Positions 1-7,839 are shown, counted from the first letter of the stretch. The stretch: DNA of 10,615 nucleotides from Davidsoniella eucalypti (GCA_004009845.1 RMBW01000362.1:1-10615); one strand, 5' to 3'. Program-made: numbers and translations. The notes: a model not told the origin generated them from the letters alone.

Positions 1-626
1 GTCTCCCCCCCTCGCGGCCAGCACCACTGCCATGGTCGTCGTACTACTACGTCGCAAGAGCCTATCGTGCACTGAACTACGTGAGAGATTCGACGATCTA
101 CGAGGTCCGATGGAGAACTCATCGCTAGCTCGTGGTGCAGACTCGATAGATGGACTTCGTATGGAATCGTCGTCGTCGTCGCGGGCTCCGTCGTGCTGGT
201 GGCTGAAGATATGGCTGGAGCGCATATCATCTAGGTCGTCGTCGTCGTCGATAACGGGGTACTGATCATACTCAGCTGAGGCGTTTTCGTCGTAGAAATC
301 GGCATCGTCGTTTTGGAAATATGCGAAGCTGTTGGTAGATGGACGGCGGTTCATGCGATGTGAGAAGGCAGAAACACTGGAAGGAAGAGACTCGGCGATT
401 GGACCAGCAAAGACCTGGAGGTGGGAGATATAGGGTTAGTTAAGCTGTATTTGTTTGTATCGTGTGGACACATGCTTCCTACCTCGTTTTGGGCCATTTC
501 CTCGAAGACACTAGCATGGCTGTGATTATTCCCCAATGTATAGAAGCTTTGGCGAGCATTGGTTTGATCGTAACTGCGGCTGTCACGCCGCAGATCGTCT
601 AGGTCGTCCAGATCGTTGTTGTCCAT
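1..626 (-). CDS. 5' part of a gene with an Asp/Ser-rich N-terminus, possibly a P5B (Ypk9-like) ATPase; truncated by window edge
   Basis: Seen: the ATG is at 626-624. Exon 1 (626-483) encodes 48 residues. A 68-bp phase-0 GT-AG intron (482-415) has donor GTAGGA, a CTTAACTAAC branch region and acceptor CTCCAG. Exon 2 (414-1) adds 138 residues and is still open at the edge. The 186 visible residues are hydrophilic: an opening rich in Asp and Leu, a stretch with AESLPSSVSAFSHR then RRPSTNSFAYF, an Asp run at about 104-108 encoded by a GTC/GAC microsatellite (235-250), a second Asp run near 127-131, and an Arg/Ser-rich segment. No membrane segment, signal peptide or enzymatic motif is visible. Family knowledge from memory: fungal P5B cation ATPases (vacuolar Ypk9/ATP13A2 type) begin with a long disordered cytosolic tail having similar SxPSSxSxFxHRR and RRSS...LLRR stretches. 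The assignment is an inference; any other disordered N-terminus is possible. The gene itself is well supported by the intron and composition. Confidence 0.72.
415..482 (-). other. Spliceosomal intron of the left-hand gene
   Basis: On the minus strand the intron starts GTAGGA just after codon GAG and ends CCACCTCCAG, with an overlapping CTTAAC/CTAAC branch region about 25 nt before the acceptor. It is 68 bp, a typical size for filamentous fungi. Removing it joins two phase-0 exons and keeps a 186-codon frame open to the window edge; retaining it brings in a stop after 43 extra codons. Confidence 0.8.
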
Positions 627-1300
627 GGTAAGGACGCGAAGGACGGAATGTCAAGGAAGGCCGAGACGGGAATATATTGGCGTATGCTGTGAATAGTATG
701 GGAATGGTATGTCTGCTTTATACTAAAACCAGGTCCAGCTGGTGTTTATGAGTATCGTATAGTATGTCCTGCTCGATACAGCTTGGAATGGTACCAGAGC
801 TGATGACAGAAAAATCGATAAATAGGAACAAGATCTTCGTGACTAAACACGGGCAGAAGCAAAGGATACTGAATGCTGAAAAAATAAATTGATAAAGAGC
901 GCAATGTTGAATTAGGAACAAAAGTGTGGCACGCGCTAGTAAGACAGAATATCTCGAATTAGGATACCAAAGTAATCGAGCTATTTCGTAGCTCGGAATG
1001 ACGTCAAGAATTCGAGGAGTATAGAAATTAGAGCCCTAGACGGGTTTAACGCGGCCGTAATGAAGACGAAAAAGGGTTGAGAAAGCCTTCTTAAGGACTC
1101 GCGATAACGAAAACAAAGTCAAGAAATTTAAAATAAAACAAAAATAGATTTGGGTCTGACGGCGCAAAAAAGAGGCTCTAACTTCCATTCTTCGACCTGC
1201 AACAAAAGCTAAAAATAATAGAAAATGAGATAATAAATCAGACATGGGTGCTGGAACAGCAATCAAAACAAAGCCCCAGAAAAAAAAAGAGCAGTGCAAA
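627..1300. other. Non-coding upstream region of the left-hand gene
   Basis: The region is AT-rich with A-rich runs around 1060-1290. Open frames are short and lack coding character or plausible splice partners. It presumably contains the promoter and 5' leader of the minus-strand gene. I see no RNA gene, terminal inverted repeats or other defined element. Confidence 0.5.
676..680 (-). promoter_or_regulatory. CCAAT box with adjacent TATATT upstream of the left-hand gene
   Basis: Read on the minus strand, CCAAT is immediately followed by an AT-rich TATATT stretch, about 50 bp before the ATG at 626. CCAAT boxes are bound by the HAP/CBF complex in fungi. This copy is close to the start codon, so it may lie in the 5' leader rather than the promoter. 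Motif presence is the only support. Confidence 0.3.
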
Positions 1301-1770
1301 AGGTATCGTAACCCTTGTGCTTGTCGGCGGCATAGCTAACCCTTATGGGCAGTTTATCGCAATAACGGGGCTATCGCTAAAGTGCTTCGACGTCCCCACT
1401 AGACCCCCGCGAGATATTCACATACCGGAGTAAGAAAGACGGTCAGCTAAGTGCTTATATGACTAGCCACACCAAGTACTGGTACTTGTCACCGCTGGCT
1501 TGTGTGACGCCAGCAGCTATAATGCCCCGCGTACCGGGTATCAATACTACTCAACAGGCCCTTTTACTTCTACAGCGTTTTTCCCGGCCTGGGTCATCCC
1601 ACCAGAAGAAAAAGCAGGCAGCAGAGCTCTTTGTTGGTTGGGATTTCCGGTGGAGTTTAGAGCCACAGCCACTGAATATCGACGCTGTCTGCTTCCGTCA
1701 GTTTTGTATGTATGCTTTTAGCTAGACGTAGTTGTGATATAGCGGGTTTTTTCGAAAGCGGTCTACACGG
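1301..1770. other. Moderately GC-richer non-coding block with inverted repeats
   Basis: GC content is visibly higher here than in the flanks. Two overlapping plus-strand frames (about 1459-1725 and 1500-1721) stay open for 70-90 codons, but neither matches a family I know. Similar segments GCTAAAGTGCTT (near 1376) and GCTAAGTGCTT (near 1446) occur. The block could be a decayed mobile element or a transcribed non-coding unit; I found no terminal repeats or target-site duplication to establish the former. Confidence 0.35.
1473..1488. repeat. 16-bp near-perfect palindrome CAAGTACTGGTACTTG
   Basis: Arms CAAGTAC and GTACTTG are perfectly complementary around a central TG. A second inverted repeat, GCTGGC (1494-1499) with GCCAGC (1509-1514) around a 9-nt loop, follows 5 bp later. 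Such dyads can be binding sites for dimeric regulators or transcript hairpins; nothing here decides between these. Confidence 0.6.
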
Positions 1771-1775
1771 CACTC

Positions 1776-1810
1776 TTTTTTTCTTTCATTTTTTTCTTTC
1801 ATTTTTTTTC
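1776..1810 (+). repeat. Pyrimidine tandem repeat, 13-bp unit TTTTTTTCTTTCA
   Basis: Two exact 13-bp units (1776-1788 and 1789-1801) are followed by a partial third unit of T8 then C. This is a T-rich microsatellite-like tract of the kind produced by slippage in fungal intergenic DNA. Confidence 0.85.
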
Positions 1811-2309
1811 TGCCTGTGACAAGACGACGATAGGCTAATCAATTACGAAGCTAAGAGCAAGACATTGGCGGTACTTATGCTACTGGGGAAAAGCTATGCC
1901 CGTGATTGAAAGAAACATGACATCTGGTATACTTGATGTCTTTTTTTGCCACATAGTCTAGACTCATCTTACTCTGTATTACCGCCGTGGAGGTGTATTC
2001 GTAATATACAAATTCTGGGTGAACTATAGTCTGTAGTAATGGGCTGATACCATGGATGAGTAGGCGGTATATTGATGAAGGTGTTATTCGTGATGGTTGG
2101 AGAACAGAATGACGAAAGATCTTGTGTATCTGTATCTTTGATTTGGCAAAACATATTCGTTGGGTTCATATCGTATAAGTACCGAGATATGTCTTATCAC
2201 ATAATCATGAGTAAATGTCCCGCAAGAGGGGGGGGGGGATGGATGAATATATTGAGCCTAGAAAATGTACATATTATACTAAGATGTGTTTAGCGACTTT
2301 TGACATCAC
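1811..2309. other. Non-coding AT-rich stretch with a G11 tract
   Basis: Positions 2228-2238 are eleven consecutive G. Short open frames around 1969-2293 have no coding character. I see no RNA gene, mobile-element ends or other defined element. Confidence 0.4.
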
Positions 2310-2361
2310 ATGGGATGTATCACTACCGTACTAAGTGTATATCAGCTACAAGATACAAGAC
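2310..2361 (+). repeat. Diverged direct repeat, copy A
   Basis: Aligns with copy B (2475-2520) from ATGGGA to the shared CTACAAGATACAA block. There are about 8 mismatches in 46 aligned bases, 7 of them C/T or G/A differences, plus a 6-bp indel (GTATAT present here only). Flanks are unrelated. The copies start 165 bp apart. Confidence 0.7.
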
Positions 2362-2474
2362 TAACTTTACCTGCCATGTGGGAATTTGGGGAGTTAGTAG
2401 TTGTACATGCCAATTTTCCCCGGCTCACAGTGGTCTCATTACCCATTTATTCGATAATATATGAATAGTAATGT

Positions 2475-2520
2475 ATGGGACGTATCATTGCCGTGCTATG
2501 TCAACTACAAGATACAAAAC
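2475..2520 (+). repeat. Diverged direct repeat, copy B
   Basis: Partner of copy A (2310-2361), lacking the 6-bp GTATAT insertion. Of the seven transition differences, two fit the TpG/TpA (CpA/TpA) context preferred by repeat-induced point mutation. That is compatible with RIP but does not show it. Confidence 0.7.
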
Positions 2521-2983
2521 CAGAACACGGATGACATAGACTGATTGGTACGGATATAAGCTAGACATATCTGTTATCTTCTCTTAGCTAACGGCCAATG
2601 ATAGACTTTGAACGAAGTAAGGGACTATATATACGTTACAACAGGCTAAATAAAGTATACACTTTCAGTAGATACGTGTAGACACGGAAACTCAGCGCGG
2701 CTCAATAAGGCGACATCATTGTCCATTTTTGGCAAAGAAATAACAAAGGAAAGATGAGGGATGTGGGTGGTAGATTTAGTGCGGCCAATAATGAGTAAGA
2801 ATTGGATAGATGAAAAAGGCTGTTGAAACCTAGTAGGTAGGCCGTCAGACCGTCAACGTATCTGTATAATACGTATTCTGTAACGTGTATTTCTTTGCCC
2901 CCCTTCGAGGGTAGTATTTCCTTACGACAAAGTTGTAGCTTTATACTGCCTTTGTTTCAACGTAGCTCTCTTGCGGGGAGTAG
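2521..2983. other. Non-coding AT-rich stretch
   Basis: No frame here has coding character, and I see no RNA gene or structured repeat. The 14-mer AGTATACACTTTCA at 2654-2667 recurs exactly at 5619-5632, which may be chance at this sequence length. Confidence 0.4.
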
Positions 2984-3121
2984 TTCAAACGGGTTATCAA
3001 TGAAGGTGGTCCCACGGAAAGTGAGAAATATGTATCTACTGATATGTATGTTGATACTGACGAGGCGGCCACTCAAGCAATACCTCTGTCTGACGAGCTT
3101 AAGGACTCGGTCAAGAAGTAG
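2984..3121 (+). pseudogene. Short coding-like stretch, possible gene relic (uncertain)
   Basis: Between a TAG at 2981-2983 and a TAG at 3119-3121, 45 codons read as a hydrophilic, acidic and Ser/Thr-containing segment (about 2999-3118, ending SDELKDSVKK), unlike the Ile/Leu/Tyr/Phe-rich frames typical of AT-rich spacer. After the stop the same frame stays plausible for another ~20 codons. There is no good ATG; the only one is internal, at 3044. It could be a lone exon, a decayed gene end, or chance. I do not recognise the family. Confidence 0.2.
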
Positions 3122-3166
3122 TTCAAGACTGACGAGACATTTCATTTTGGAATTTTGTATCGATTC

Positions 3167-3193
3167 TGGCAAACCCTATTTTAGGGTTTGCCA
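3167..3193. repeat. Perfect 12-bp inverted repeat with 3-nt loop (strong hairpin)
   Basis: The arms at 3167-3178 and 3182-3193 are exactly complementary, separated by TTT. The arms contain CCCTA and TAGGG next to the loop. With no U-run after it this is not a typical terminator. It could be a transcript hairpin, a cruciform-forming site or a dimer-binding dyad. Confidence 0.85.
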
Positions 3194-3417
3194 TTTACAT
3201 TGAGTTCTCATTTCACATTTCATTGAGTCAAAGATGAGGGAATGGGGTAAAATAAAGGCACGAACAAAGCCGATCAGACGATGGTCCGTGAGCTGCCAGA
3301 GAAAAAAAGAATAATAATACAATGAATGATAAAATGAAAGTAGCAGAGCCTCCCCAATAAAGAAACGGACTAGGGATAAGCGATTGAACAAAACGCAAGG
3401 CATAATATATTTGTAGC

Positions 3418-3442
3418 AAAAAAAAAAAAAAAAAAAAAAAAA
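3418..3442 (+). repeat. A25 homopolymer tract
   Basis: Twenty-five consecutive A. An AATAAA hexamer lies 57 nt upstream (3356-3361), an arrangement expected at the 3' end of a retroposed, polyadenylated transcript. No flanking duplication was found, and long A/T runs also arise by slippage. Confidence 0.9.
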
Positions 3443-4200
3443 GGCTTAAAATGCGGAGGTTATCAGATGGGCCCGAAGAGACGCCGGTCTTGAGGTCAGT
3501 GCTTTATTTGTGTTTTATATTATGATGACGATAACGAACCAAGGTATGGCGAATAACGCATAGATTTGCCGGGACGAGGCTATGTATATTTTTTGTGCTT
3601 TTTTTTTTACTGATGTTTTGGCTGGTATACAGGACTGTATTATATGCCAACAGATCTGTATTCTGTACTGGATATACCGTTGATTTATTCTTGGCATCAA
3701 ATTTGAATTCGACACTCGGAACACACTGACCCTCCATAGATGTAGAAATATTGATTAAATAAAAAGAAATACTTCAGATAGACCCATCGTTTGCAAATCT
3801 TTAATCTTTTTTCCCCTCCCCCCAGGCTCCATTATAAGTTGCAGGAGCCGCAGAGCCTCAAAATCTTTTTCTGGATACCAATCGGATAAGTCATCCATAC
3901 ACATGAGATAAACCCATACAGAGATTTCTTGTGATAAAGAAGAGTCCGCGCGCCTTGAGCCTCGGGCTTGCCAAGTCTGTGAAAGAAGGGGAAAGGGGAA
4001 GGCTATACTAAAAGACCAGAAGAATTTAAAGAATCACTAAGAATTCAGTAAAGCCGAGAACTAGCAGAAATGCGGTGGGAAAAGGCTAGACATGGCTTGT
4101 ATTTTTCCTTCTTTTCTTTTCGGCTTACTCAATATCGGCTAGTTCAATTCTTTTTTAGAGCCATGACCATTTTTTCTTTCTTATTTTCCTTTAGAGGTTC
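3443..4200. other. Non-coding spacer with pyrimidine-rich C6-AGG segment
   Basis: A minus-strand ATG frame of 77 codons (3737-3504) is hydrophilic but unrecognised, and its length is within what chance gives here. A pyrimidine run ending CCCCCCAG (about 3808-3824) resembles a 3' splice site and is followed by an inverted repeat GGCTCC (3825-3830) / GGAGCC (3844-3849). Degenerate relatives of the ATTGAGGCTCAA motif lie at 3851-3861 and 3955-3965. From about 4095 the plus strand becomes strongly T-rich. Confidence 0.4.
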
Positions 4201-4221
4201 TTTTTTTTTTTTTTTTTTTTT
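4201..4221 (+). repeat. T21 homopolymer tract
   Basis: Twenty-one consecutive T in a wider plus-strand T-rich zone (about 4095-4380). The first ATTGAGGCTCAA copy begins 20 bp downstream. The third long tract, T22 at 6863-6884, is likewise followed within about 15 bp by a degenerate GGAGGCTCAA. Confidence 0.9.
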
Positions 4222-4241
4222 CCTGCAAGGAACCCCCCGCG

Positions 4242-4253
4242 ATTGAGGCTCAA
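4242..4253. promoter_or_regulatory. ATTGAGGCTCAA near-palindrome, copy 1
   Basis: TTGAG and CTCAA are complementary arms around a single central G. The identical 12-mer recurs at 4380-4391 and 6784-6795. Three exact copies within 2.6 kb are far more than expected for a 12-mer, so the repetition is real. A dimeric transcription-factor site is one explanation; a remnant of a dispersed element is another. I cannot name a matching factor. Confidence 0.45.
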
Positions 4254-4379
4254 ATTTTGAACGGCTTTTTTTGTTTTTCCACACTAAACTACAAGTGTCA
4301 TAATTTTACGCCCATTTTTTTATTTGTTGGTAAAGAAAATTCTTTTGCCTTACGGCGTTCTTATTTTACCTCTTAAAAA

Positions 4380-4391
4380 ATTGAGGCTCAA
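4380..4391. promoter_or_regulatory. ATTGAGGCTCAA near-palindrome, copy 2
   Basis: Exact second copy, 138 bp after copy 1 and preceded by an A-run. The flanks differ from copy 1, so the conserved unit is essentially the dyad itself rather than a longer repeat. Confidence 0.45.
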
Positions 4392-5733
4392 CTGTGATTA
4401 AAAAAACAATCACACGCTTATGTGACCCAAAAAGACTTGTGATGTAAGCCTATGTATATTTCTAAAACTGATATCAATGGCTTTTTATGATGATATATGG
4501 CGTGTTTAAGGCCCTATTTGTTGTAAAGAAAAAGACAGAGGGAGATATATATATTTATATATACATATGTAGCTCGCTCTGACTTCGGCGTCTTTCTTCT
4601 CTTTAGTAGAATATTCTGTGGTTTTTGTTCTAGCTACATGCAGTTGATAAGTATAAGAAATGCACGCTAGAACATCCGACTATCTAGTTTGTCCCTTCAC
4701 AAAGCAAGGCTAAGCAAAATAAAAAAAGAAGACTGTCTTTGTCATATTATTGATAGGATCGACAAGGGAAAGTTTATAATTGCCCAGTCGGAGACTAAAA
4801 TAAGAAACGGCGGCATTACTTCTCTTCCTGTATATTTTCATACTATTTTCATTTCCTCTCACTATCACCCCCCAGGCCAGCTTAAACAAACAAGAGACAA
4901 AAGATCAAGGAACTGGCACACAATGGATAATGGCTGCAGCCGATTTTACGTGCATAAACGGCAAAGTTTAGTTGCCATACAGTATGGTATAGGATGTATT
5001 TCTGTACAGACACATGTTAGTATGATGTATATGTATTCAAGCTTCCAGACTGTTGGTCTGCTCCGGTAAGGCCCCTTTAGTACAAGTTACCGATATTTAT
5101 GCAATATAGATGAGTAGGCAATATATGAGAAAAAAGATGTCTTGGTTACAACCTCGTTATTGCCTACCAGGTACACAGATATGTAAAGTGTCTAGGTAAG
5201 GGTAGCATTGATACTTACTAACAAGTTAGTTGAGTGTGCACACAGACAACCAATTAGGTAGCCCAAGACTGACGATAATGCTTTGCTGGCATAACTGAAA
5301 AGAATAGTAGTAGCAAGTAATGCATATGCAGTCGCATATCTCCGCACTAAAAAGAAGAAAAAATAAAAAGACAGACTCTATCATTTTGTTCCGTTTGCTC
5401 TTCTCGGCCCGTCTTTCGAAGAGGCCAATTTTATTTCTTTTTAGCTAGCAATAGAAGGAAAGAGAAAGAGTACTGTTCTCACATTCTTATCATTAGGCCC
5501 CAAATATGGGAGAAAAGAAATCTGAGGTCCAGAGACAACATTTTCTGGCCTTGAAACTACAGCCAAAGGACTTGTAATATGTGTGTTAGGGTGCTTACAA
5601 GGATATGGACTCGACTATAGTATACACTTTCACTGACTGTAAGAGGCTAGCAATATATATGTACATATAGATGCACTTCTTCACTTACACATAGTTCCTA
5701 CCTATATTCACGAGGCCGTAGACAACTCGCAAA
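4392..5733. other. Non-coding AT-rich spacer
   Basis: This contains an AT-dinucleotide stretch (about 4544-4562), a 10-bp palindrome GGCTGCAGCC (4932-4941) and a second copy of the 14-mer AGTATACACTTTCA (5619-5632). The longest open frame (4689-5069) has its first ATG only after 77 codons and no family resemblance. A pyrimidine run ending CCCCCCAGG near 4868-4876 echoes the one near 3824. No RNA gene was recognised. Confidence 0.45.
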
Positions 5734-6250
5734 TTGTGTGCCATGGTTGTTAGCTCTTGGTGGATTCGTCGTCTTCATCCTCCATTCTTGAGGTGGACAG
5801 ATGGGCTAGATTTTGTTAGTTCCTGTGCCCCCGGTTGTATTAGTAAAGGCCACGCTAAAGAGAGACAGAAAGAAGAGGACAAGGGAAAATCCTTCATTGC
5901 TGGCCTCCCCAGGTCTGTTTCTCTTCCTGCGCATACTAATATACTAACAGACATGTATAGATACAGTATATTCCTTGACCTTCACGGGTAGTCCTTCGGG
6001 CAAACTGTGGAGTATGGCAGACCGGAACAGAAGATTTCCTGTCACGAGAAAGGGGGGGTGGGGCGTGTGTGATTTATTGGTAGTTGTACTCAATCTTTTT
6101 TCTTTAGTTTATGCCATAGCAATAAATAAGCATGGAAGGACGATGTTCAAGGACCAATAAGCCGCATTCTACATGTATACATATATAAAGATATGTAGGA
6201 ACTAGGCGGAAAGAGAAATAGGCATGGGCAGACAGAACGAATAAAACAGG
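5734..6250. other. Non-coding spacer with one unrecognised 82-codon ATG frame
   Basis: An ATG at 5743 in good context (GCCATGG) opens 82 codons to a stop at 5991. The peptide has an opening with several Trp, a basic/acidic middle and no motif I know. One ATG frame of this length is roughly what chance gives in 7 kb of such DNA, so I do not call it a gene. The segment also contains G-runs near 6051-6062. Confidence 0.4.
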
Positions 6251-6261
6251 TCGTCTCGGTG

Positions 6262-6340
6262 GCGACGATAGCCAAGAAGAGCGCGAGGGCTCGAACCAAA
6301 GGCCAACGGGCGCTGGCTAGTCGGGCTGACTTATCGTCGC
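6262..6340. other. GC-rich block with nested inverted repeats, possible structured RNA or DNA element
   Basis: Outer arms GCGACGATA (6262-6270) and TATCGTCGC (6332-6340) are perfectly complementary over 9 bp. Inside, TAGCCA (6269-6274) pairs with TGGCTA (6314-6319), competing with the outer stem only for its last two base pairs, and GCGC (6281-6284) pairs with GCGC (6310-6313). An 8-bp direct repeat GCTCGAAC occurs at 6289-6296 and again at 6343-6350, just outside the outer arm. The block is much more GC-rich than its surroundings. It is not a tRNA, because the T-stem cannot form. Its function is unknown. Confidence 0.35.
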
Positions 6341-6350
6341 GCGCTCGAAC

Positions 6351-6783
6351 AAAGTCACCATGCCAGAACAGAGACAGAGTGACATTACCGGCATTGTACG
6401 CCCATGCTGCTGAGCAGTCAGTTTTAGGACGGGCTTCGACGCAACACTGGGTGGAGGCTTGTCATGCATGTTTGTACAGATAGATATATGTACACATGTA
6501 TGAGAAAGCCGACGGTGACATTTACTACGATGACTGGATTGAAGAACAGAAGTAGCGGTTTTGCACGGCGATACCGAGTCGACACCAAATTATCTCATTT
6601 CTCCCCCACCAAAGAAGAAGAAAGGACTGTTATGAGATATCAGCAACATACATAATTTAACAGAAGGGCTAACAAAAGCATCGTGATTGCTTGCTATAGC
6701 CTCAAATAGCATTGCGTGCGTATGTTGTTTGGTGTGTATGCTCACATCATTCGGTTGCCAAGAAAGGTCGTTGGCAAAAGAGA
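6351..6783. other. Non-coding spacer
   Basis: Only short open frames without coding character. A degenerate AGCCTCAA (relative of the ATTGAGGCTCAA motif) lies at 6698-6705. I see no RNA gene or mobile element. Confidence 0.4.
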
Positions 6784-6795
6784 ATTGAGGCTCAA
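6784..6795. promoter_or_regulatory. ATTGAGGCTCAA near-palindrome, copy 3
   Basis: Exact third copy, 2.4 kb from copy 2 and about 1.2 kb upstream of the RAD55-like start codon. As at copy 1, the dyad is followed by an AAATTT-type stretch. Confidence 0.45.
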
Positions 6796-6862
6796 AATTT
6801 CCCCCAGAATCGTCGATCAGTCAAAACTCATCAGCCCATGGGGCAGGCGGTGCTTCTATGCC

Positions 6863-6884
6863 TTTTTTTTTTTTTTTTTTTTTT
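6863..6884 (+). repeat. T22 homopolymer tract
   Basis: Twenty-two consecutive T. Open frames crossing it read as poly-Phe and are not genes. Confidence 0.9.
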
Positions 6885-6908
6885 CTTCCCCGCCTGGAGG
6901 AGGCTCAA

Positions 6909-7372
6909 GTGCGGTTGCGGCGTGCGTTGTTTTCCGGAATCCTTTCGATAGGCTCACGCACCAGATTGTGGTAGGCCCGCCCATGTTTAGCTACTATAGC
7001 TTTCTTCCTGCCCTTCTTTTGTCATGTCCGCTGTGGTTAAGATATGTAGAAGTCAGTCACAGAGCCAAAGTTGCACCTGATAACGTAGTAATTAAAGTCC
7101 AGAGTCTGTCTCCTCTCTCTCTATTCCTCTATCGAGTAATGAGGAAACAAGTCGCCGCTTGGATGCACCCCTCTCCCAAAGAGGCAAAGATGCGATAACA
7201 AGCTTGCGACTGATATGCTGGGGCAAGGCCGACAGGGAGCAGGTAAGAGACACGCAAAAAGAAGAGATAGAGGGAAAGAAGAAGACGATGCAGGGAATAG
7301 CGACAGGGAATACACTCTCAACTGTATCGGCCGTTTGAAGTGTGGAGAAAGAACGATGCTGGCGGGCCAAGC
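6909..7372. other. Non-coding spacer with a purine-rich strand segment
   Basis: Positions about 7226-7320 are strongly purine-rich on the plus strand. A perfect-looking 5' splice donor, CAG|GTAAGA, sits at 7240-7248. No acceptor within normal fungal intron range makes sense, so I do not call an exon. Open frames on both strands lack ATG-supported starts or recognisable content. Confidence 0.4.
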
Positions 7373-7392
7373 GATTGATTGATTGATTGATT
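7373..7392 (+). repeat. (GATT)5 microsatellite
   Basis: Five exact GATT units. Scattered GATTGAT/TCGATTGATT segments continue to about 7483, so the simple repeat has a degenerate extension. Confidence 0.9.
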
Positions 7393-7831
7393 TGTGCTGT
7401 GAACTGACTGAATTGAATAATCGAGGGTCGGATGGTCGGTCGAGTTATTTATGATAAGTTGATTGATGGGTCGATTGATTCTGGAAGTCTGACTGGCCTA
7501 GTTCTCGGCTGAATTATGAGCCGCGGCCGCCAAGGGTCGATGATTGGACTATCGTGAGACTGGTCCGGTTGTAGCGAGAATAATATGTACATTGGATGTA
7601 GCAAAGATAACGAGTGAGGAGAAACTGGCCGAAAATCAAGCTGCAATGAAGACCTTTGACCAGTCGCCTGAGGAAAGATAATCACCGATGATTCGAAAAC
7701 CTAGTAGACAATGCATTCTGTGATATTTGGGAACTAGGAAGAGCTTCGTAATATGTACCTATGTTTGTTTTCTTGCTAAACGGAGTATCTACAGATATAT
7801 ACCCATAGTTTAGCCGAGTGCAGCTAGAATT
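7393..7831. other. Distal upstream region of the RAD55-like gene
   Basis: Rich in TGATTGA/TCGATT words up to about 7545, then ordinary AT-rich sequence. A GCCGCGGCCGCC run lies near 7520. There is no coding frame of interest. Confidence 0.4.
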
Positions 7832-7839
7832 TCACGTGA
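7832..7839. promoter_or_regulatory. TCACGTGA E-box/CDEI-like palindrome
   Basis: A perfect 8-bp palindrome containing CACGTG, about 145 bp upstream of the RAD55-like ATG and followed by a GC-rich CCGCGCGCC. CACGTG boxes with this flank are bound by bHLH proteins of the Cbf1/CDEI type in fungi. Position and perfection make a promoter role plausible; the regulator is inferred. Confidence 0.45.

Noticed and set aside
427..440. Minus-strand CTAACCCTA, like a telomerase RNA template
   Set aside because: It lies inside a 68-bp intron and doubles as its branch site. No surrounding RNA of suitable size is plausible.
3504..3737. Minus-strand 77-codon ATG frame
   Set aside because: Its length is compatible with chance in this amount of spacer, and there is no recognisable domain, intron or promoter.
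4487..4582. ATGATGA and CTGA resembling C/D snoRNA boxes
   Set aside because: No terminal stem can form between the flanks of the two boxes, and both words are common in AT-rich DNA.
4689..5069. Plus-strand 126-codon open frame
   Set aside because: It opens at a TTG. The first ATG comes only 49 codons before the stop, and composition is that of AT-rich spacer.
5989..6040. GTCCTTCGGG followed by an ACAGAAGATT-like stretch, recalling U6 snRNA
   Set aside because: The invariant ACAGAGA box and the downstream U6 core are absent; the match is confined to the first ten bases.
6286..6296. Minus-strand GGTTCGAGCCC resembling a tRNA B-box
   Set aside because: The bases flanking the loop do not form a T-stem beyond two pairs, and no A-box lies at the correct distance upstream.
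6259..6483. Plus-strand frame with repeated SARARTK/SSRARTK peptides
   Set aside because: It opens at GTG with no in-frame ATG. The peptide repeat just reflects the GCTCGAAC direct repeat in the structured GC-rich block.
6716..7198. Plus-strand 160-codon open frame
   Set aside because: It is carried through the T22 tract as poly-Phe, and the rest has no family resemblance.
7240..7248. Strong splice donor CAGGTAAGA upstream of the RAD55-like gene, suggesting a 5' leader intron
   Set aside because: Reaching the coding exon would need an intron of about 700 bp, unusual for such fungi, and no clear acceptor stands out.
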